Assembly: GCA_022825825.1 (NCBI GenBank)
Contig: JAJDWA010000002.1
Coordinates: forward strand, 174,723 to 238,722
Direction of reading: 5' to 3'
Length of the DNA: 64,000 nt
From: Candidatus Poribacteria bacterium
GTDB lineage: Bacteria > Poribacteria > WGA-4E > WGA-3G
Made by a program: the position numbers and the translations under genes. The notes beneath the pieces were generated by a model that had not been told where the DNA came from, did no database searches, and worked only from the letters and a program-made list of their open reading frames with translations. Shown here in pieces: positions 45,453 through 54,689 of this stretch. Each line of letters starts with the position of its first letter. The first letter of the stretch is position 1.

Positions 45453-46793
45453 TCATCGGTAAGTTTCAAATCTATACTTTTCTAACTTGATCCGATGGAG
45501 ATGCTTTCCCGTTTCCGCATCCCACAGTTCTATTTCTTTATATATTGTAACGCCATTGCTTTTGGGAATTATTTGCTCAACTTCATAAGTGCTACAGACT
45601 GCGATAGTTCTTCCATCCGGACTAAACACTGCTACAGTAGGTCCACCTCCCGAATTTTGTTCTTTGAATTTTCGGAGGACTCGTCCCCTATTCACATCCC
45701 ATAAAAGAACCTTACATGTCCAGGAACTTACAAGTGTGCTACCATCTGGACTAAATGCTATACTATCAACCGAAAAAGGTCTGCCATCGTGAAGATACAG
45801 AGCCCTCGGAACTCCGAAACGCCTTGAACCTTGTGTGCCTCTTGCACTACCTACTTCAATATTGTCTCTATTGTCTCTTGTAGTTGGAGCACCCCTTCCG
45901 AACGTTCTGATCTGTTGTCCAGTATTCACATCCCATAAACGAATAGGGCTGTGATCTCCACCACTTGCGATCAGTTTCCCATCCGGACTAAACGCCACAC
46001 TTCGGATATGATACCTATGCCCCTTTAAAGCCCGAAGAAGTTTTCCTGTTCGTGCGTCCCACAAACGTACTGTGGGGTTTCTCCCCTGACCATCTACAGT
46101 GAGAGTCAAGGAGTCACCCGCAGCGATAATAATGCCATCCGGACTAAATGCCACACTATTTACACTTGCCGCATGTCCTGTTAGGGTTCGGATGTGCTCG
46201 CCCGTCTGCGTATCCCATAAACTCACTATACCATCCCTTATCCCACTATCCATAGTGATAGATATGTTATTCACTATGCCTTTTCTTGCCGGACCATCCT
46301 TAGCCGGACCATCCTTAGTAATAACCCTGTACCCTCCCGTAGCGATAATCCTTCCATCCGGACTAAACGCCATACACTGTCCGACAGCTTTGATTGTTCG
46401 AAGGAGTTTTTCCGTTTTCGCATCCCAAAGATAAAGGAACCCTGAAGCAGCCATACTTGCGATTAACTTGCCATCCGGACTAAACGCTACTCGCCATCCT
46501 CTCCCCGGATGTTCCCTCAATTTGATAGGTTTTTCACTTACCTGCACACTTTTGCGGTTTCTCTGAATGTCGTAGATCAAAATACCGTAGTTCCCTGCCA
46601 ACGCGAGACGTTTGCCATCGTGAGAAAAACTTATATCATTGGTTGAATAAATAAGTTTTCTTACCTTAGGGGTTTTCTCGTTATCAAGCGGCTCATTTGA
46701 CCCTTTTTGTAGTGCATCTTGACCAAGCAAGTTGGGTGTAAATATGAACGCTATCAACAGTGCTGTGAAAATTGAAAACAATCTGTTTTTCAT
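45453..46793 (-). CDS. Secreted WD40 repeat protein
   Basis: 446 aa. A signal peptide (MKNRLFSIFTALLIAFIF) leads to at least six WD40 blades. Each carries an (F/L)SPDG(K/R) turn and an LWDxxTG motif, for example VAFSPDGKLIASGG and VRLWDARTGKLL near residue 245. A seven-bladed propeller acting as a protein scaffold in the envelope is likely. AGGAGG lies about 8 bases before the ATG. Its start region is duplicated at 45421-45470, beside the STT3 relic. Confidence 0.9.
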   Translation of the reverse strand: MKNRLFSIFTALLIAFIFTPNLLGQDALQKGSNEPLDNEKTPKVRKLIYSTNDISFSHDGKRLALAGNYGILIYDIQRNRKSVQVSEKPIKLREHPGRGWRVAFSPDGKLIASMAASGFLYLWDAKTEKLLRTIKAVGQCMAFSPDGRIIATGGYRVITKDGPAKDGPARKGIVNNISITMDSGIRDGIVSLWDTQTGEHIRTLTGHAASVNSVAFSPDGIIIAAGDSLTLTVDGQGRNPTVRLWDARTGKLLRALKGHRYHIRSVAFSPDGKLIASGGDHSPIRLWDVNTGQQIRTFGRGAPTTRDNRDNIEVGSARGTQGSRRFGVPRALYLHDGRPFSVDSIAFSPDGSTLVSSWTCKVLLWDVNRGRVLRKFKEQNSGGGPTVAVFSPDGRTIAVCSTYEVEQIIPKSNGVTIYKEIELWDAETGKHLHRIKLEKYRFETYR

Positions 46794-46921
46794 CGGTTAG
46801 TCCTCCTTTATCTTGTTTAAACCATTTTCTCGTAGAAAACATGGGCTAAAATAATTTTAACGTTGCGTTTATGTTATCATGCGTTGGATTAAATGTCAAT
46901 TCTTGGTTCAGACAAAAAGAT

Positions 46922-47141
46922 GCGGTTAGAAAACCGCACCTTATGCGTCAATTTAGCGGAGTTTTTCTTGTCCGAGCGAGCTTTGCTCGCGACCGTTCGT
47001 CTAATGTCGCGAGCCAAGCTCGCTCCTACAGAATATAAGAGGTGTCAAACGCGCATTTGACGTTAATTCCTGGGGTTTAAAAACACCAAAATAAGGACTT
47101 TTACCCTTACCCTCTTATCAAAGGAATGCGTCCGTCCTGTT
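46922..47141. repeat. Cluster of palindromes in the 46794-47251 gap
   Basis: From left to right: GCGGTT-AGAA-AACCGC (46922-46938), a member of the GGTGCGG family; the arms 46974-46993 and 47006-47025, which pair over 19 of 20 positions (GAGCGAGC... / ...GCTCGCTC); GTCAAA-CGCGCA-TTTGAC (47043-47060); and the CTTATCAA/AATGCGTCCGTCCTG repeat (47093-47141). No gene is visible. It separates the divergently oriented WD40 gene and the MDR gene at 47252. Confidence 0.65.
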
Positions 47142-47251
47142 TATCTTGATTTGACAACAAAGGCGAAATAGCATAAAATACAGTTGGGATTGAAAATCCA
47201 TCGGACAAGATAGGGAAGTCGTGTTTGTAAAATAAATATGAGGGAGTATCT

Positions 47252-48301
47252 ATGAGTAGAACAAGAAAAGTTGTGATGCGGAATGATGCGGGGCGTATCT
47301 GGACAGAAGAACAGGAAACACCTGCACCAAAACCTGGGCAGTTACTAATTGAGGTGCACGCCTCCATGGTCAGTCCTGGGACAGAACTGGGTGGTATCAA
47401 ACGCAGACGCGAGAATCCGGGTAACGCATCACAGCAGCGTGCGTTCGGATATACTAACGCGGGTGTCGTCATCGGCAAAGCGGGAGATTGCGACGAATTT
47501 GAGATTGGTGACAGAGTAGCAGGCATGGGAGGTGGCTACGCGCTGCACGCAACGTATGCTTGTGTACCGCATAACTTATGCGCGAAGATTCCTGATAACG
47601 TCAAGTATGAGGCAGCCGCATCTATTCATCTTGCGGCAACAGCACTGCATGCGGTGCAGCGCGGACGTATCCGCATCGGTGAAAACGTTGTTATTGCTGG
47701 ATTGGGTATTTTGGGACAATTTGCGAGCCAGATTGCCAAAACTGCAGGTGCTTATGTTATCGGTTTAGACAGATTGCCGCTGCGGTTAGGCATTGCTGAA
47801 AACGCAGGTATAGATCGCGCAATAAATGTCTCTGAAACGGATCCTATTCCAATTGCGAAGGAATTTACACAGGGATATGGCATGGATTGTGGGATTATCG
47901 CTTTCGGTGGAGATGCAACAAGTGCTTTTCAACAGATACGTGCAATGTTGAAAACAGCACCGGATACGCACAAAATGGGAAGGATTGTTATTGTTGGAGG
48001 GGCAAGTATCACACACGGCTTTGCAGCAGGACTTGGAAACGTTGATGTTATCAGTGCGGCGCGAACGGGCCCTGGCTACCACGATGAAGATTATGAGCAT
48101 GGCGCAGATTATCCGCCAGTGTTTGTGCCGTGGCCCACACAACGCAACTTGGAGTTGTCACTGCGACTCATGTCTGAGGGAAAATTGAACGTTCAAGCGG
48201 TAATCACTGATATTGTGCCAATTGACCAAGCCGCTGAAGCATGCGAAAAATTGATACAAACGCCGAATGAAGCGTTAGGCATAGTCTTCTCAATGCAGTA
48301 A
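47252..48301 (+). CDS. Zinc-independent MDR oxidoreductase
   Basis: 349 aa. Medium-chain dehydrogenase/reductase fold with a Rossmann segment VVIAGLGILGQFASQIAK near residue 148. The catalytic and structural zinc cysteines of true alcohol dehydrogenases are absent; GTELGGIKRRR stands where the first would be. It is related to the 'bi-domain' dehydrogenases seen in sugar or inositol catabolism. GGGAG lies 7 bases before the ATG. It precedes the Eis-like gene. Confidence 0.88.
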   Translation: MSRTRKVVMRNDAGRIWTEEQETPAPKPGQLLIEVHASMVSPGTELGGIKRRRENPGNASQQRAFGYTNAGVVIGKAGDCDEFEIGDRVAGMGGGYALHATYACVPHNLCAKIPDNVKYEAAASIHLAATALHAVQRGRIRIGENVVIAGLGILGQFASQIAKTAGAYVIGLDRLPLRLGIAENAGIDRAINVSETDPIPIAKEFTQGYGMDCGIIAFGGDATSAFQQIRAMLKTAPDTHKMGRIVIVGGASITHGFAAGLGNVDVISAARTGPGYHDEDYEHGADYPPVFVPWPTQRNLELSLRLMSEGKLNVQAVITDIVPIDQAAEACEKLIQTPNEALGIVFSMQ

Positions 48302-48304
48302 ACT

Positions 48305-48331
48305 GGGGGCGGTTAGGAAACCGCACCTACC
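48305..48331. repeat. Hairpin repeat GGCGGTTAGGAAACCGCACCTACC
   Basis: A member of the dispersed GGTGCGG palindrome family, between the MDR and acetyltransferase genes. GCGGTT and AACCGC form the stem. No U-tract. Confidence 0.6.
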
Positions 48332-48383
48332 GGGCCTAGTAAATTTTACTTTTCAATGCAATAAACTGACTTAGGACAAACGA

Positions 48384-49595
48384 ATGGAAATTAGAGCAGC
48401 ACAAGAATCAGAATTAGAACAGGTTGTTGATCTCAACTGTACTGCGTTCAATCCGAACCAACATGAACGCTATTGGCAATATGTGCGAGGTGATAGCAGC
48501 TACAGACTTTCACAGACACGAGTCGTTGTTGTGAACAATCGGGTTGTTTCAACTTTACGCGTATGGGAACGTAGAATAAGAGTTGGTGCATCCCTTGTAA
48601 CGATGGGAGGTATCGGTGGTGTCTGCACGGATCCAAAATACCGTGGTGTTGAGTATGCATCCGCGCTTATGCGAAACACAATCGGCTATCTGCAGACAAC
48701 AGGCTGTGACATTGGTGTGCTATTTACGATTATACCGCAGGAATTTTACCATGGATTCGGCTGGACCTCCTTCCCACTAAACGGATTTGAGGTGCAGTTT
48801 AACTCGGCAACGACAACTGAAAAACTTTCGGGTTGGCAAATTAGGGCTTTCAACTTAGAAACGGATTTAGGCACCGTAGCATCAATATATGACGCTGCTA
48901 ACGCCCAACAGAGCGGCACCATTTCTCGCACACGCGCTTATTGGGATATGGCACCTTCGCGTATTCGTGGTATTCTCCCGACCGTTGTTGCACATCAAAA
49001 TAGCAACATCGGGGGCTATCTCAACTATGAAATAGATGGAGCATGTGCAAAGGTGCATGAAGTAGGGTATCTACCTGATAATCCAGATGTTTTGGATGCG
49101 CTTATGTTTCACCTTGGACAAGCGTGTGCAGCCGAAAGAGTTAATGAAATAAAAGGGATATTCTCACCACAACACCCGTTTGCAGAACGCGTCATCGCAA
49201 GGAATAACGGAGAACAGAATCAAATCACAGATACAGCAATGATGCTCTATGCTGTCCGTTTGCCTGTGTTGATGCGGCGTTTCGTAGTGGAATGGGAATC
49301 GCAGATTGCCGCTTCAGAGGAATCGTTCCCACAACTTGCTGTCAAATTCTCTGCTATCAATGAACAACAAGCAGTGCTGCGTTATGATGGGAATAATACA
49401 ATTCAGATTGTTGATAACGGACCAGATGCGGTTAGCTTGGAAATAAGCGAAGAAGATTTTTGGCAACTACTCTTTGGTGAAATAGGGTGGGAGCAAGTGA
49501 ATTCAGATGATTCGGTATCTTCAGAAATTTCCGCGTTTTTAAGAACGTTGTTTCCAAAACGTGATGTAATCTTTTGGTATCCGGATCGGTATTAA
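48384..49595 (+). CDS. Eis-like GNAT acetyltransferase
   Basis: 403 aa. The N-terminal GNAT domain shows MGGIGGVCTDPKYRGVEYASALM, the acetyl-CoA loop of Eis-type enzymes, and a C-terminal region with the SCP2-like LYAVRLPVLMRRF motif. Members acetylate amines such as aminoglycosides or lysines. The role here is unknown. It lies about 80 bp after the MDR gene; an ATG is used, with GGACAAACG upstream. Confidence 0.82.
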   Translation: MEIRAAQESELEQVVDLNCTAFNPNQHERYWQYVRGDSSYRLSQTRVVVVNNRVVSTLRVWERRIRVGASLVTMGGIGGVCTDPKYRGVEYASALMRNTIGYLQTTGCDIGVLFTIIPQEFYHGFGWTSFPLNGFEVQFNSATTTEKLSGWQIRAFNLETDLGTVASIYDAANAQQSGTISRTRAYWDMAPSRIRGILPTVVAHQNSNIGGYLNYEIDGACAKVHEVGYLPDNPDVLDALMFHLGQACAAERVNEIKGIFSPQHPFAERVIARNNGEQNQITDTAMMLYAVRLPVLMRRFVVEWESQIAASEESFPQLAVKFSAINEQQAVLRYDGNNTIQIVDNGPDAVSLEISEEDFWQLLFGEIGWEQVNSDDSVSSEISAFLRTLFPKRDVIFWYPDRY

Positions 49596-49650
49596 GAAAC
49601 TGAAATTTACAATTCAACGTTTCTACTATAAAGAATTTAGCGGGAAAAGA

Positions 49651-50529
49651 ATGCAGAATTTATGGAATCAGAAAGTTGAAAAAAGTTTTTTTGAAAAAGC
49701 AATGCGCGGTTTTGCTTCGCCAGAGCAACTTTTTTATCTTACCGATGATAATAGGTTCGTTGCCTACTGGCCAAAGAACTACAAAGGCAAAAAATCAACG
49801 TTGCAAAGTAGGAATTCCCTCATAGGCAAATTTACAGAAACTTGGGTTACTGAACTAATCCAAAATTGTGTGATGGTTAAAGACCTATTTGCAGTGCAGG
49901 GCGCGATATGTGAGGAAATTGGACTAACTTCTAAATCCCCTGCAGATGTCGTTATTGCCCGAAAGAAAACCGTTATTTTAAATCCAGAGGATATCCTTGT
50001 CATTTTTGAGGTAAAAATGTCAGTCGTCTGGAATTGGGAATTGAAAAATGACCAATTAATCTGTTTAGGGAATTACCAAACTCATCAAGGTATTCCAAGT
50101 CTTTTACGTTCTGATTCAATGCTAAAAGCAATCGGTAAATCAATTAACATTCGTGTATCAAACCATCGCTCTTCTACGATACCTATTATTGTGATCGGCA
50201 ATACTCCTATTACAGATAGTTATTTCGGTAAAGTTGATCACTTAAAAACAGCTGGAATTATTCAAGGATTCTGGTCAGTAAATCCACGGCCTCTTGATGA
50301 ACAAAATACATTAAAAACAACAGACAGAAAAGGATTTTTAAGGTTTGATACTTATGCATCTTTTCAGGATTCTGTTATTGAATTACTTTCAATGCAAATG
50401 AATTTTTTCTCCAGTATGAAGAGTAAAGAAGAACTTGGCCGACTTATTGAGGCTGCTAACAAAGCATCAACATATAAAGAGAAAGCTGATACATTTCTTA
50501 GATCGTTGAGGGGTGAAAAGTATGAGTAA
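49651..50529 (+). CDS. Putative PD-(D/E)XK restriction endonuclease
   Basis: 292 aa. SPADVVIARKK (D99) followed by LVIFEVKMSV (E120-V-K122) is a PD-(D/E)XK-type active site. The N-terminal half has a Trp/Phe-rich patch and the C-terminal part a helical tail (SKEELGRLIEAANKAS). I do not recognise the specific family. It overlaps the downstream methyltransferase by 8 bases, the typical arrangement of a Type II restriction-modification pair. Confidence 0.65.
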   Translation: MQNLWNQKVEKSFFEKAMRGFASPEQLFYLTDDNRFVAYWPKNYKGKKSTLQSRNSLIGKFTETWVTELIQNCVMVKDLFAVQGAICEEIGLTSKSPADVVIARKKTVILNPEDILVIFEVKMSVVWNWELKNDQLICLGNYQTHQGIPSLLRSDSMLKAIGKSINIRVSNHRSSTIPIIVIGNTPITDSYFGKVDHLKTAGIIQGFWSVNPRPLDEQNTLKTTDRKGFLRFDTYASFQDSVIELLSMQMNFFSSMKSKEELGRLIEAANKASTYKEKADTFLRSLRGEKYE

Positions 50530-51436
50530 AATTAACACGAAACTTAGAAAAGAAGGCACACAGACCAGCGCATTCGGAACACCCGGAAGAATCAATCACG
50601 ATTCCAGCGAATTTTACAAAGGAAAACTCTATGCAGATCAAGAACCTTCAGAACCTGAAACATGGATAGAGAATCCAATTCCAGCTGAAAAGCTTGACAA
50701 ACTCTATTGCACCTCCAGTGAGCAGATGTCCGAAATTCCAGATTCCAGCATACATCTTATGGTTACGTCACCACCCTATAATGCCAAAAAGGAATACGAT
50801 GACGATCTGTCGTTAGATGAATACAGAGAACTTCTCCGTGCCGTGTTTGCTGAAACCTACAGAAAATTAGTAACTGGTGGTCGGGCATGCGTAAATATCG
50901 CCAATTTAGGACGCAAACCTTATATCCCACTGCATAGCTACATCATAGAAGATATGTTGGACATAGGCTACTATATGCGTGGGGAAATCATCTGGGACAA
51001 AGCCGCAAGCGCGGGGAGTTCTACGGCATGGGGGAGCTGGCTATCGGCGGCGAACCCTGTGCTAAGAGACGTTCACGAATATATCCTCGTTTTCTCAAAA
51101 GATTCCTTCTCTCGGCAGCGCAACGACAAAGAGAATTCAATCTGCAAAGAGGATTTTTTAGAGTGGACAAAAAGCGTCTGGACATTTTCTTCTGTTTCAG
51201 CTAAAAGTATTGGGCATCCCGCGCCCTTTCCTGAAGACTTGCCGCATAGATTGATACAACTCTACACATTCGTAGGGGATGTCGTCTTGGACCCGTTTTG
51301 TGGGAGCGGAACAACCTGTTTGAGTGCCGTGAAAGCAGATCGGCACTATATTGGATACGATATTGAAGAAGAATATATAAAATTGGCAAACGAACGAATC
51401 AGACAGTCCACCAAGCAACTCCGTTTGCCAATATAA
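50522..51436 (+). CDS. TSPPY-class DNA methyltransferase
   Basis: About 304 aa from the ATG at 50522. A GTG 9 bases earlier is possible, but GAGGGG sits better for the ATG. The catalytic motif TSPPYN is at 82-87 and the SAM site DPFCGSGTTCLSA near 260: N4-cytosine (or N6-adenine) beta-class order. It would protect the sequence cut by the adjacent nuclease. The frame overlaps the nuclease stop by 8 bases, so expression is coupled. Confidence 0.9.
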   Translation: MSKINTKLRKEGTQTSAFGTPGRINHDSSEFYKGKLYADQEPSEPETWIENPIPAEKLDKLYCTSSEQMSEIPDSSIHLMVTSPPYNAKKEYDDDLSLDEYRELLRAVFAETYRKLVTGGRACVNIANLGRKPYIPLHSYIIEDMLDIGYYMRGEIIWDKAASAGSSTAWGSWLSAANPVLRDVHEYILVFSKDSFSRQRNDKENSICKEDFLEWTKSVWTFSSVSAKSIGHPAPFPEDLPHRLIQLYTFVGDVVLDPFCGSGTTCLSAVKADRHYIGYDIEEEYIKLANERIRQSTKQLRLPI

Positions 51437-51452
51437 GACTCACACTTCATAG

Positions 51453-51540
51453 CAGAGACATTCAATTGTCACGAAGTGCTCTTTCCGAGGGCTTTGCTTG
51501 TCCGATGAGACGGACTGTAGTATTTTCTTTGAAATGAAGT
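51453..51540. repeat. Fragment of the CAGAGNCATTCAAT MITE-like family
   Basis: CAGAGACATTCAAT (51453-51466) and the following CACGAAGTGCTCTTTCC / TTGTCCGATGAGACGGAC resemble the left part of 38682-38809. No right terminal repeat is found, so this is probably a decayed or truncated copy. It lies after the methyltransferase gene. Confidence 0.5.
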
Positions 51541-51595
51541 TAATCTTGGAATAAGTGAACAGAAAAAGTAAAGTTGAATTGCTTGGGATAACGAT

Positions 51596-52222
51596 CTACA
51601 CTAATTCGCGCAAGGTCCCGTAGATAACTTGTGCCTTTTCAAAATCCGCAGGCGTGTTGACGTTGAAAAACGAGTGTCCTTCAGAATCATACGTTTTCCA
51701 CACTTCTGGGGATAGACAAAGTACATTCGCGCGTTCCTGTAGGGCGTGGACACGCAAGTCAAGTTCGTTTAGCATTTCTTCAATAATCGACAGGCAACGT
51801 TTTGAATATACCGCACACAGTGTTTGGAGTGTAATTTGTCCTTCCTCTTTGTCCGTCCAGGGCATCACAGCATCATGTTTACCTAAAACAGAAACGAGAT
51901 AGGTAAGCAGGTTAGGCATTAGGAACGGATTATCGCAGCCAACACAAATTACGGTTTCATGTGAAGCATACGCCAAACCTGCATGAATACCGCCTAACGC
52001 CCCTGCATTTGGGATAATATCTCCGTGCATCGTAATACCGAGATGTATATATTCTTCAGGGCTATTTGTGATAAGCAGGAGTTCATCAGTGATGGGTTGG
52101 ATACGGTGGATAACATGACCGATGAGCGTCTCGTTGCCGAGTCGTAGCAGTGCCTTGTTCTGCCCCATCCGGCGACTTTTTCCACCTGCCAAGATAATGC
52201 CTGTTACCATCTGCATTTTCAT
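51596..52222 (-). CDS. mobA: Molybdenum cofactor guanylyltransferase (MobA-like)
   Basis: 208 aa. The nucleotidyltransferase signature LAGGKSRRMGQNKAL (about residues 11-25) and the later CVGCDNPFLMP (substrate Asp) match MobA. It attaches GMP to molybdopterin, giving the cofactor used by DMSO-reductase-type enzymes. No such enzyme is in this window; the sulfite-oxidase-like protein at 7977 normally uses the ungualylated form. ATG starts at 52222. Confidence 0.9.
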   Translation of the reverse strand: MKMQMVTGIILAGGKSRRMGQNKALLRLGNETLIGHVIHRIQPITDELLLITNSPEEYIHLGITMHGDIIPNAGALGGIHAGLAYASHETVICVGCDNPFLMPNLLTYLVSVLGKHDAVMPWTDKEEGQITLQTLCAVYSKRCLSIIEEMLNELDLRVHALQERANVLCLSPEVWKTYDSEGHSFFNVNTPADFEKAQVIYGTLRELV

Positions 52223-52288
52223 TCTTATATGAGGATTTCATTCTTGATAAAGGTAAATTTTAGAATCAATTGAACACTCTGTAACAGC

Positions 52289-52440
52289 GAGGTTAGGAAA
52301 CCTCCAAATCAAGAAATCAACGGTATGAACGCCATTTAGGCGTTCCCCGGGTATGAATCATGGCGAATCATGTAGAATACCACACGCGTATTCTACCACG
52401 CGCATTCGTCTTTAGGCATTCCCCGCCTACCAGGGAACGA
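52289..52440. repeat. Hairpin GAGGTTAGGAAACCTC and a repeat with AATCAACGGTATGAA
   Basis: GAGGTT-AGGA-AACCTC (52289-52304) is a perfect stem. A unit starting AAATCAACGGTATGAACGCC and ending GCATTCGTCTTTAGGCATTCC follows. It recurs in altered form at 53925-54035 and, inverted, at 61530-61605. No gene is visible in this 261-bp gap. Confidence 0.6.
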
Positions 52441-52483
52441 AAAGGTCTATTTTATAATTTGCTATAATTGTTGTAGGAACATC

Positions 52484-53863
52484 TTACTCAACAAGACTCG
52501 GTCCATAGCGGCTATTCATCAGAGAACGTAATTCTTCAACAAGTTCCTTTTCGGACTCAGCGATATTGTGTAATTCATCTGGATCCTCTACAAGATCATA
52601 CAGTTCCATGAATCCATCACTATTTTCTATTAACTTATGTGTCTGTGTCCGAATGCAAGTGAAGTTTCCCAGTCGACTGACCGTTTCTGAACGATGCGTT
52701 TCAGTTTCTCCCCGCACGACTGGTCCGATTGATTGCCCATCAATATTCTCTAAAACCGGCACTCCCACCAAATCGCAAATTGTGGGATTGATATCAATGA
52801 GTTCTACCAACTCGTATGAAACACGAGCACCTTCAATTCCCGGTCCTGTTACAATGAGCGGGACTCGTAACGATGCCTCATAAGCCACACTTTTTGTGTA
52901 AAGCCCATGGTCGCCAAGCATTTCCCCATGGTCGCTTGAATAGATGATGTAAGTATTTTCAAGCATGCCGCGTTCTTCCAGTGCACGCAGCATATTCCCG
53001 ATCTGATCATCAATTAGTTCAGTTGCTGCACAATACTGTTGTCGCGTAACCTTAATTTCTTCGGGACTGATATTAACGGTGCGTTTTTTCACCCAGTTTG
53101 GTTTCCCTTCCATATTATCTGCGATAGGGGCAGGCATATCTGCGTGCCGATACTTATCACCGTATTCCGTGGGCGGATCAAACGGATCGTGCGGTCCAAC
53201 GAAACTAACGAATAGGTGCCACGGAAAGTCGTCAGGAATATTTTCAATGAATTCGGTTGAACGTCTGCCGATATATGAGTCCTCAAAATCCTCAGTCGGA
53301 AGCACAGAGTCATAAGAACCGTTTTTTATCCAACCTCCAGAAGAGCGTCGGTTGCGGTAATCTTGATGAAATTGCTCTAACAGTCCTTTTTCTTGTAAAT
53401 AATGTGTATAAGGTCCAATGGGTGTTGCGGAGCCGCCAGCATGCATCTTTCCTTCGCATTCTTCTGGATGTGTGAATCCCCAGTTGTAGGTGCGGGGGCG
53501 GTCGCCGTAGCGACCATTATATCCATCCGGTTTGGCAAGGTCAAGTTTGCCCACACACCCGACGCGATACCCATGGTCTCGAAGTTGCTGATAATATGTT
53601 GGGACAGATGTTGGGTAAAAGCTGCCGTTGCCCAAAGAACCTAAACGCGAGGGTTGAATTCCCGATGCCAAGCCAATCCGTGACGGTGCACAAACGGGGG
53701 CATTCACAGTGCAGTTTGGGAAATTAACTCCCATTTCTGCCAATCTGCGTAGGTTCGGTGTATTGAGCGCATCGGGGGCATTCTCATGGGTTTCCAGATA
53801 GTCAAATCTGTGTTGGTCTGACATGATAAAAAGAACATTCGGTTTATCGGTTTTTCTGTTCAT
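52484..53863 (-). CDS. Sulfatase (formylglycine-dependent)
   Basis: About 459 aa from the ATG at 53863 (MNRKTDKPNVLFIMSDQ); an upstream TTG-type frame would add 28 unlikely residues. SDQHRFDY supplies the N-terminal metal ligand. C-A-P-S-R in NAPVCAPSRIGLASG is the formylglycine site. SSDHGEMLGDHGLYTKS near 300 completes the metal site. The substrate is unknown. It is a paralogue of the sulfatase at 188, not a copy; overall similarity seems modest. Confidence 0.92.
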   Translation of the reverse strand: MNRKTDKPNVLFIMSDQHRFDYLETHENAPDALNTPNLRRLAEMGVNFPNCTVNAPVCAPSRIGLASGIQPSRLGSLGNGSFYPTSVPTYYQQLRDHGYRVGCVGKLDLAKPDGYNGRYGDRPRTYNWGFTHPEECEGKMHAGGSATPIGPYTHYLQEKGLLEQFHQDYRNRRSSGGWIKNGSYDSVLPTEDFEDSYIGRRSTEFIENIPDDFPWHLFVSFVGPHDPFDPPTEYGDKYRHADMPAPIADNMEGKPNWVKKRTVNISPEEIKVTRQQYCAATELIDDQIGNMLRALEERGMLENTYIIYSSDHGEMLGDHGLYTKSVAYEASLRVPLIVTGPGIEGARVSYELVELIDINPTICDLVGVPVLENIDGQSIGPVVRGETETHRSETVSRLGNFTCIRTQTHKLIENSDGFMELYDLVEDPDELHNIAESEKELVEELRSLMNSRYGPSLVE

Positions 53864-53924
53864 ATTTTCTCTATTTGATTTATAGTGAACTTTAGAATTA
53901 ACAGGACATTTTGAGTTGTGAATC

Positions 53925-54035
53925 AACGCTGAATGCGCTTTTGGCATTCAGCGGGAGGGAACTCCGGGGAATGCCTTTGGCAGCATGCACTGTTGGCATG
54001 CTGCATGATTCATACCGTTGATTTGGATTCCCAAC
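53925..54035. repeat. Inverted-repeat unit with TTCATACCGTTGATT end
   Basis: Contains CTGAATGCGCTTTTGGCATTCAG (palindrome) and GCATGCTGCATGATTCATACC before GTTGATT, the reverse of the AATCAACGGTATGAA unit at 52310. A fragment with TCGGAGATCGCTCGGAC near 54060 belongs to the CAGAGNCATTCAAT family. No coding content. It is the left part of the 805-bp gap that ends at 54668; the right part holds a promoter and leader. Confidence 0.55.
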
Positions 54036-54440
54036 TATCAGTGCGTTTCGTCGCGATTCGGAGATCGCTCGGACAAAAAATGTGCATCTTTAATTTCAAA
54101 GTTTACCATAGTTTTCCTCATTTGATATGCATTAGTTATTTGAGTAGGAAACCCTTGTAAGTAGTTCCGGTGGTTTTTTACGGACTATTATACCATACAA
54201 AAACCGCTTTGTCAAAATAGCTATAGTGGAGAGGTCTGTAAAGTTTTTTGCATGAATTGAATGGGAGTTTGAAAGCAAATTTATAAAAATGGTATCCTTA
54301 CCTAATAAACTTTTCCATAATGAACTTCCACAGGCAGCATCACATTTATAACCAAAACTTTACACATCCAAAACAACAGGGTGTGTAAATATTTCAAAAA
54401 ATTGTACAATTTCACTAAATTTTATTTTTCAAATATTTAC

Positions 54441-54469
54441 TTGACTTTTTGTTATTTATGTTTTACAAT
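54441..54469 (+). promoter_or_regulatory. Strong sigma70-type promoter candidate for the two-gene module
   Basis: TTGACT (54441-54446), 17-bp spacer, TACAAT (54464-54469). Transcription would start near 54476, leaving a leader of about 190 nt before the start codon at 54669. An 8-bp dyad, TTTACACA/TGTGTAAA (54359-54389), lies 50-80 bases upstream and could be an operator. Confidence 0.6.
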
Positions 54470-54545
54470 ATTTATATCGTCTAATAGTTTACATCACCAT
54501 GGGTATCCTTTCACTAAAATATACTTTTAGATGTAAGCTTTAGAC

Positions 54546-54689
54546 GGCAGGGGTGCCCGATTTTTTTTTTAAGGCACGGGTAAACCTACCGTTAAAGCAA
54601 CCAATAGAGGAAACCCAAAAACAACTAACACCACGCGCAACGCGTGGCACACCAACAGGAGGTATAAAATGACTATAGGATTTTATACC
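54546..54689 (+). promoter_or_regulatory. Structured mRNA leader with start-codon hairpin
   Basis: Four elements follow the promoter. GGCA(54546)/TGCC(54554) can pair in front of a T10 run (54561-54570). Alternatively GTGCC (54553-54557) can pair with GGCAC (54573-54577), so the two are mutually exclusive. CCACGCG-CAA-CGCGTGG (54631-54647) is a perfect 7-bp hairpin. GGTATAAAAT (54661-54670) and ATTTTATACC (54680-54689) form a perfect 10-bp stem that contains part of the ribosome site AGGAGGT and the first two bases of the ATG. Such an arrangement suggests RNA-level control, but I match no named riboswitch class. Confidence 0.45.

Noticed and set aside
54546..54620. c-di-GMP (GEMM-type) riboswitch
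   Set aside because: GGGTAAACC and TTAAAGCAACC recall parts of the GEMM core, but the GAAA tetraloop stem between them is missing and the spacing is too short.
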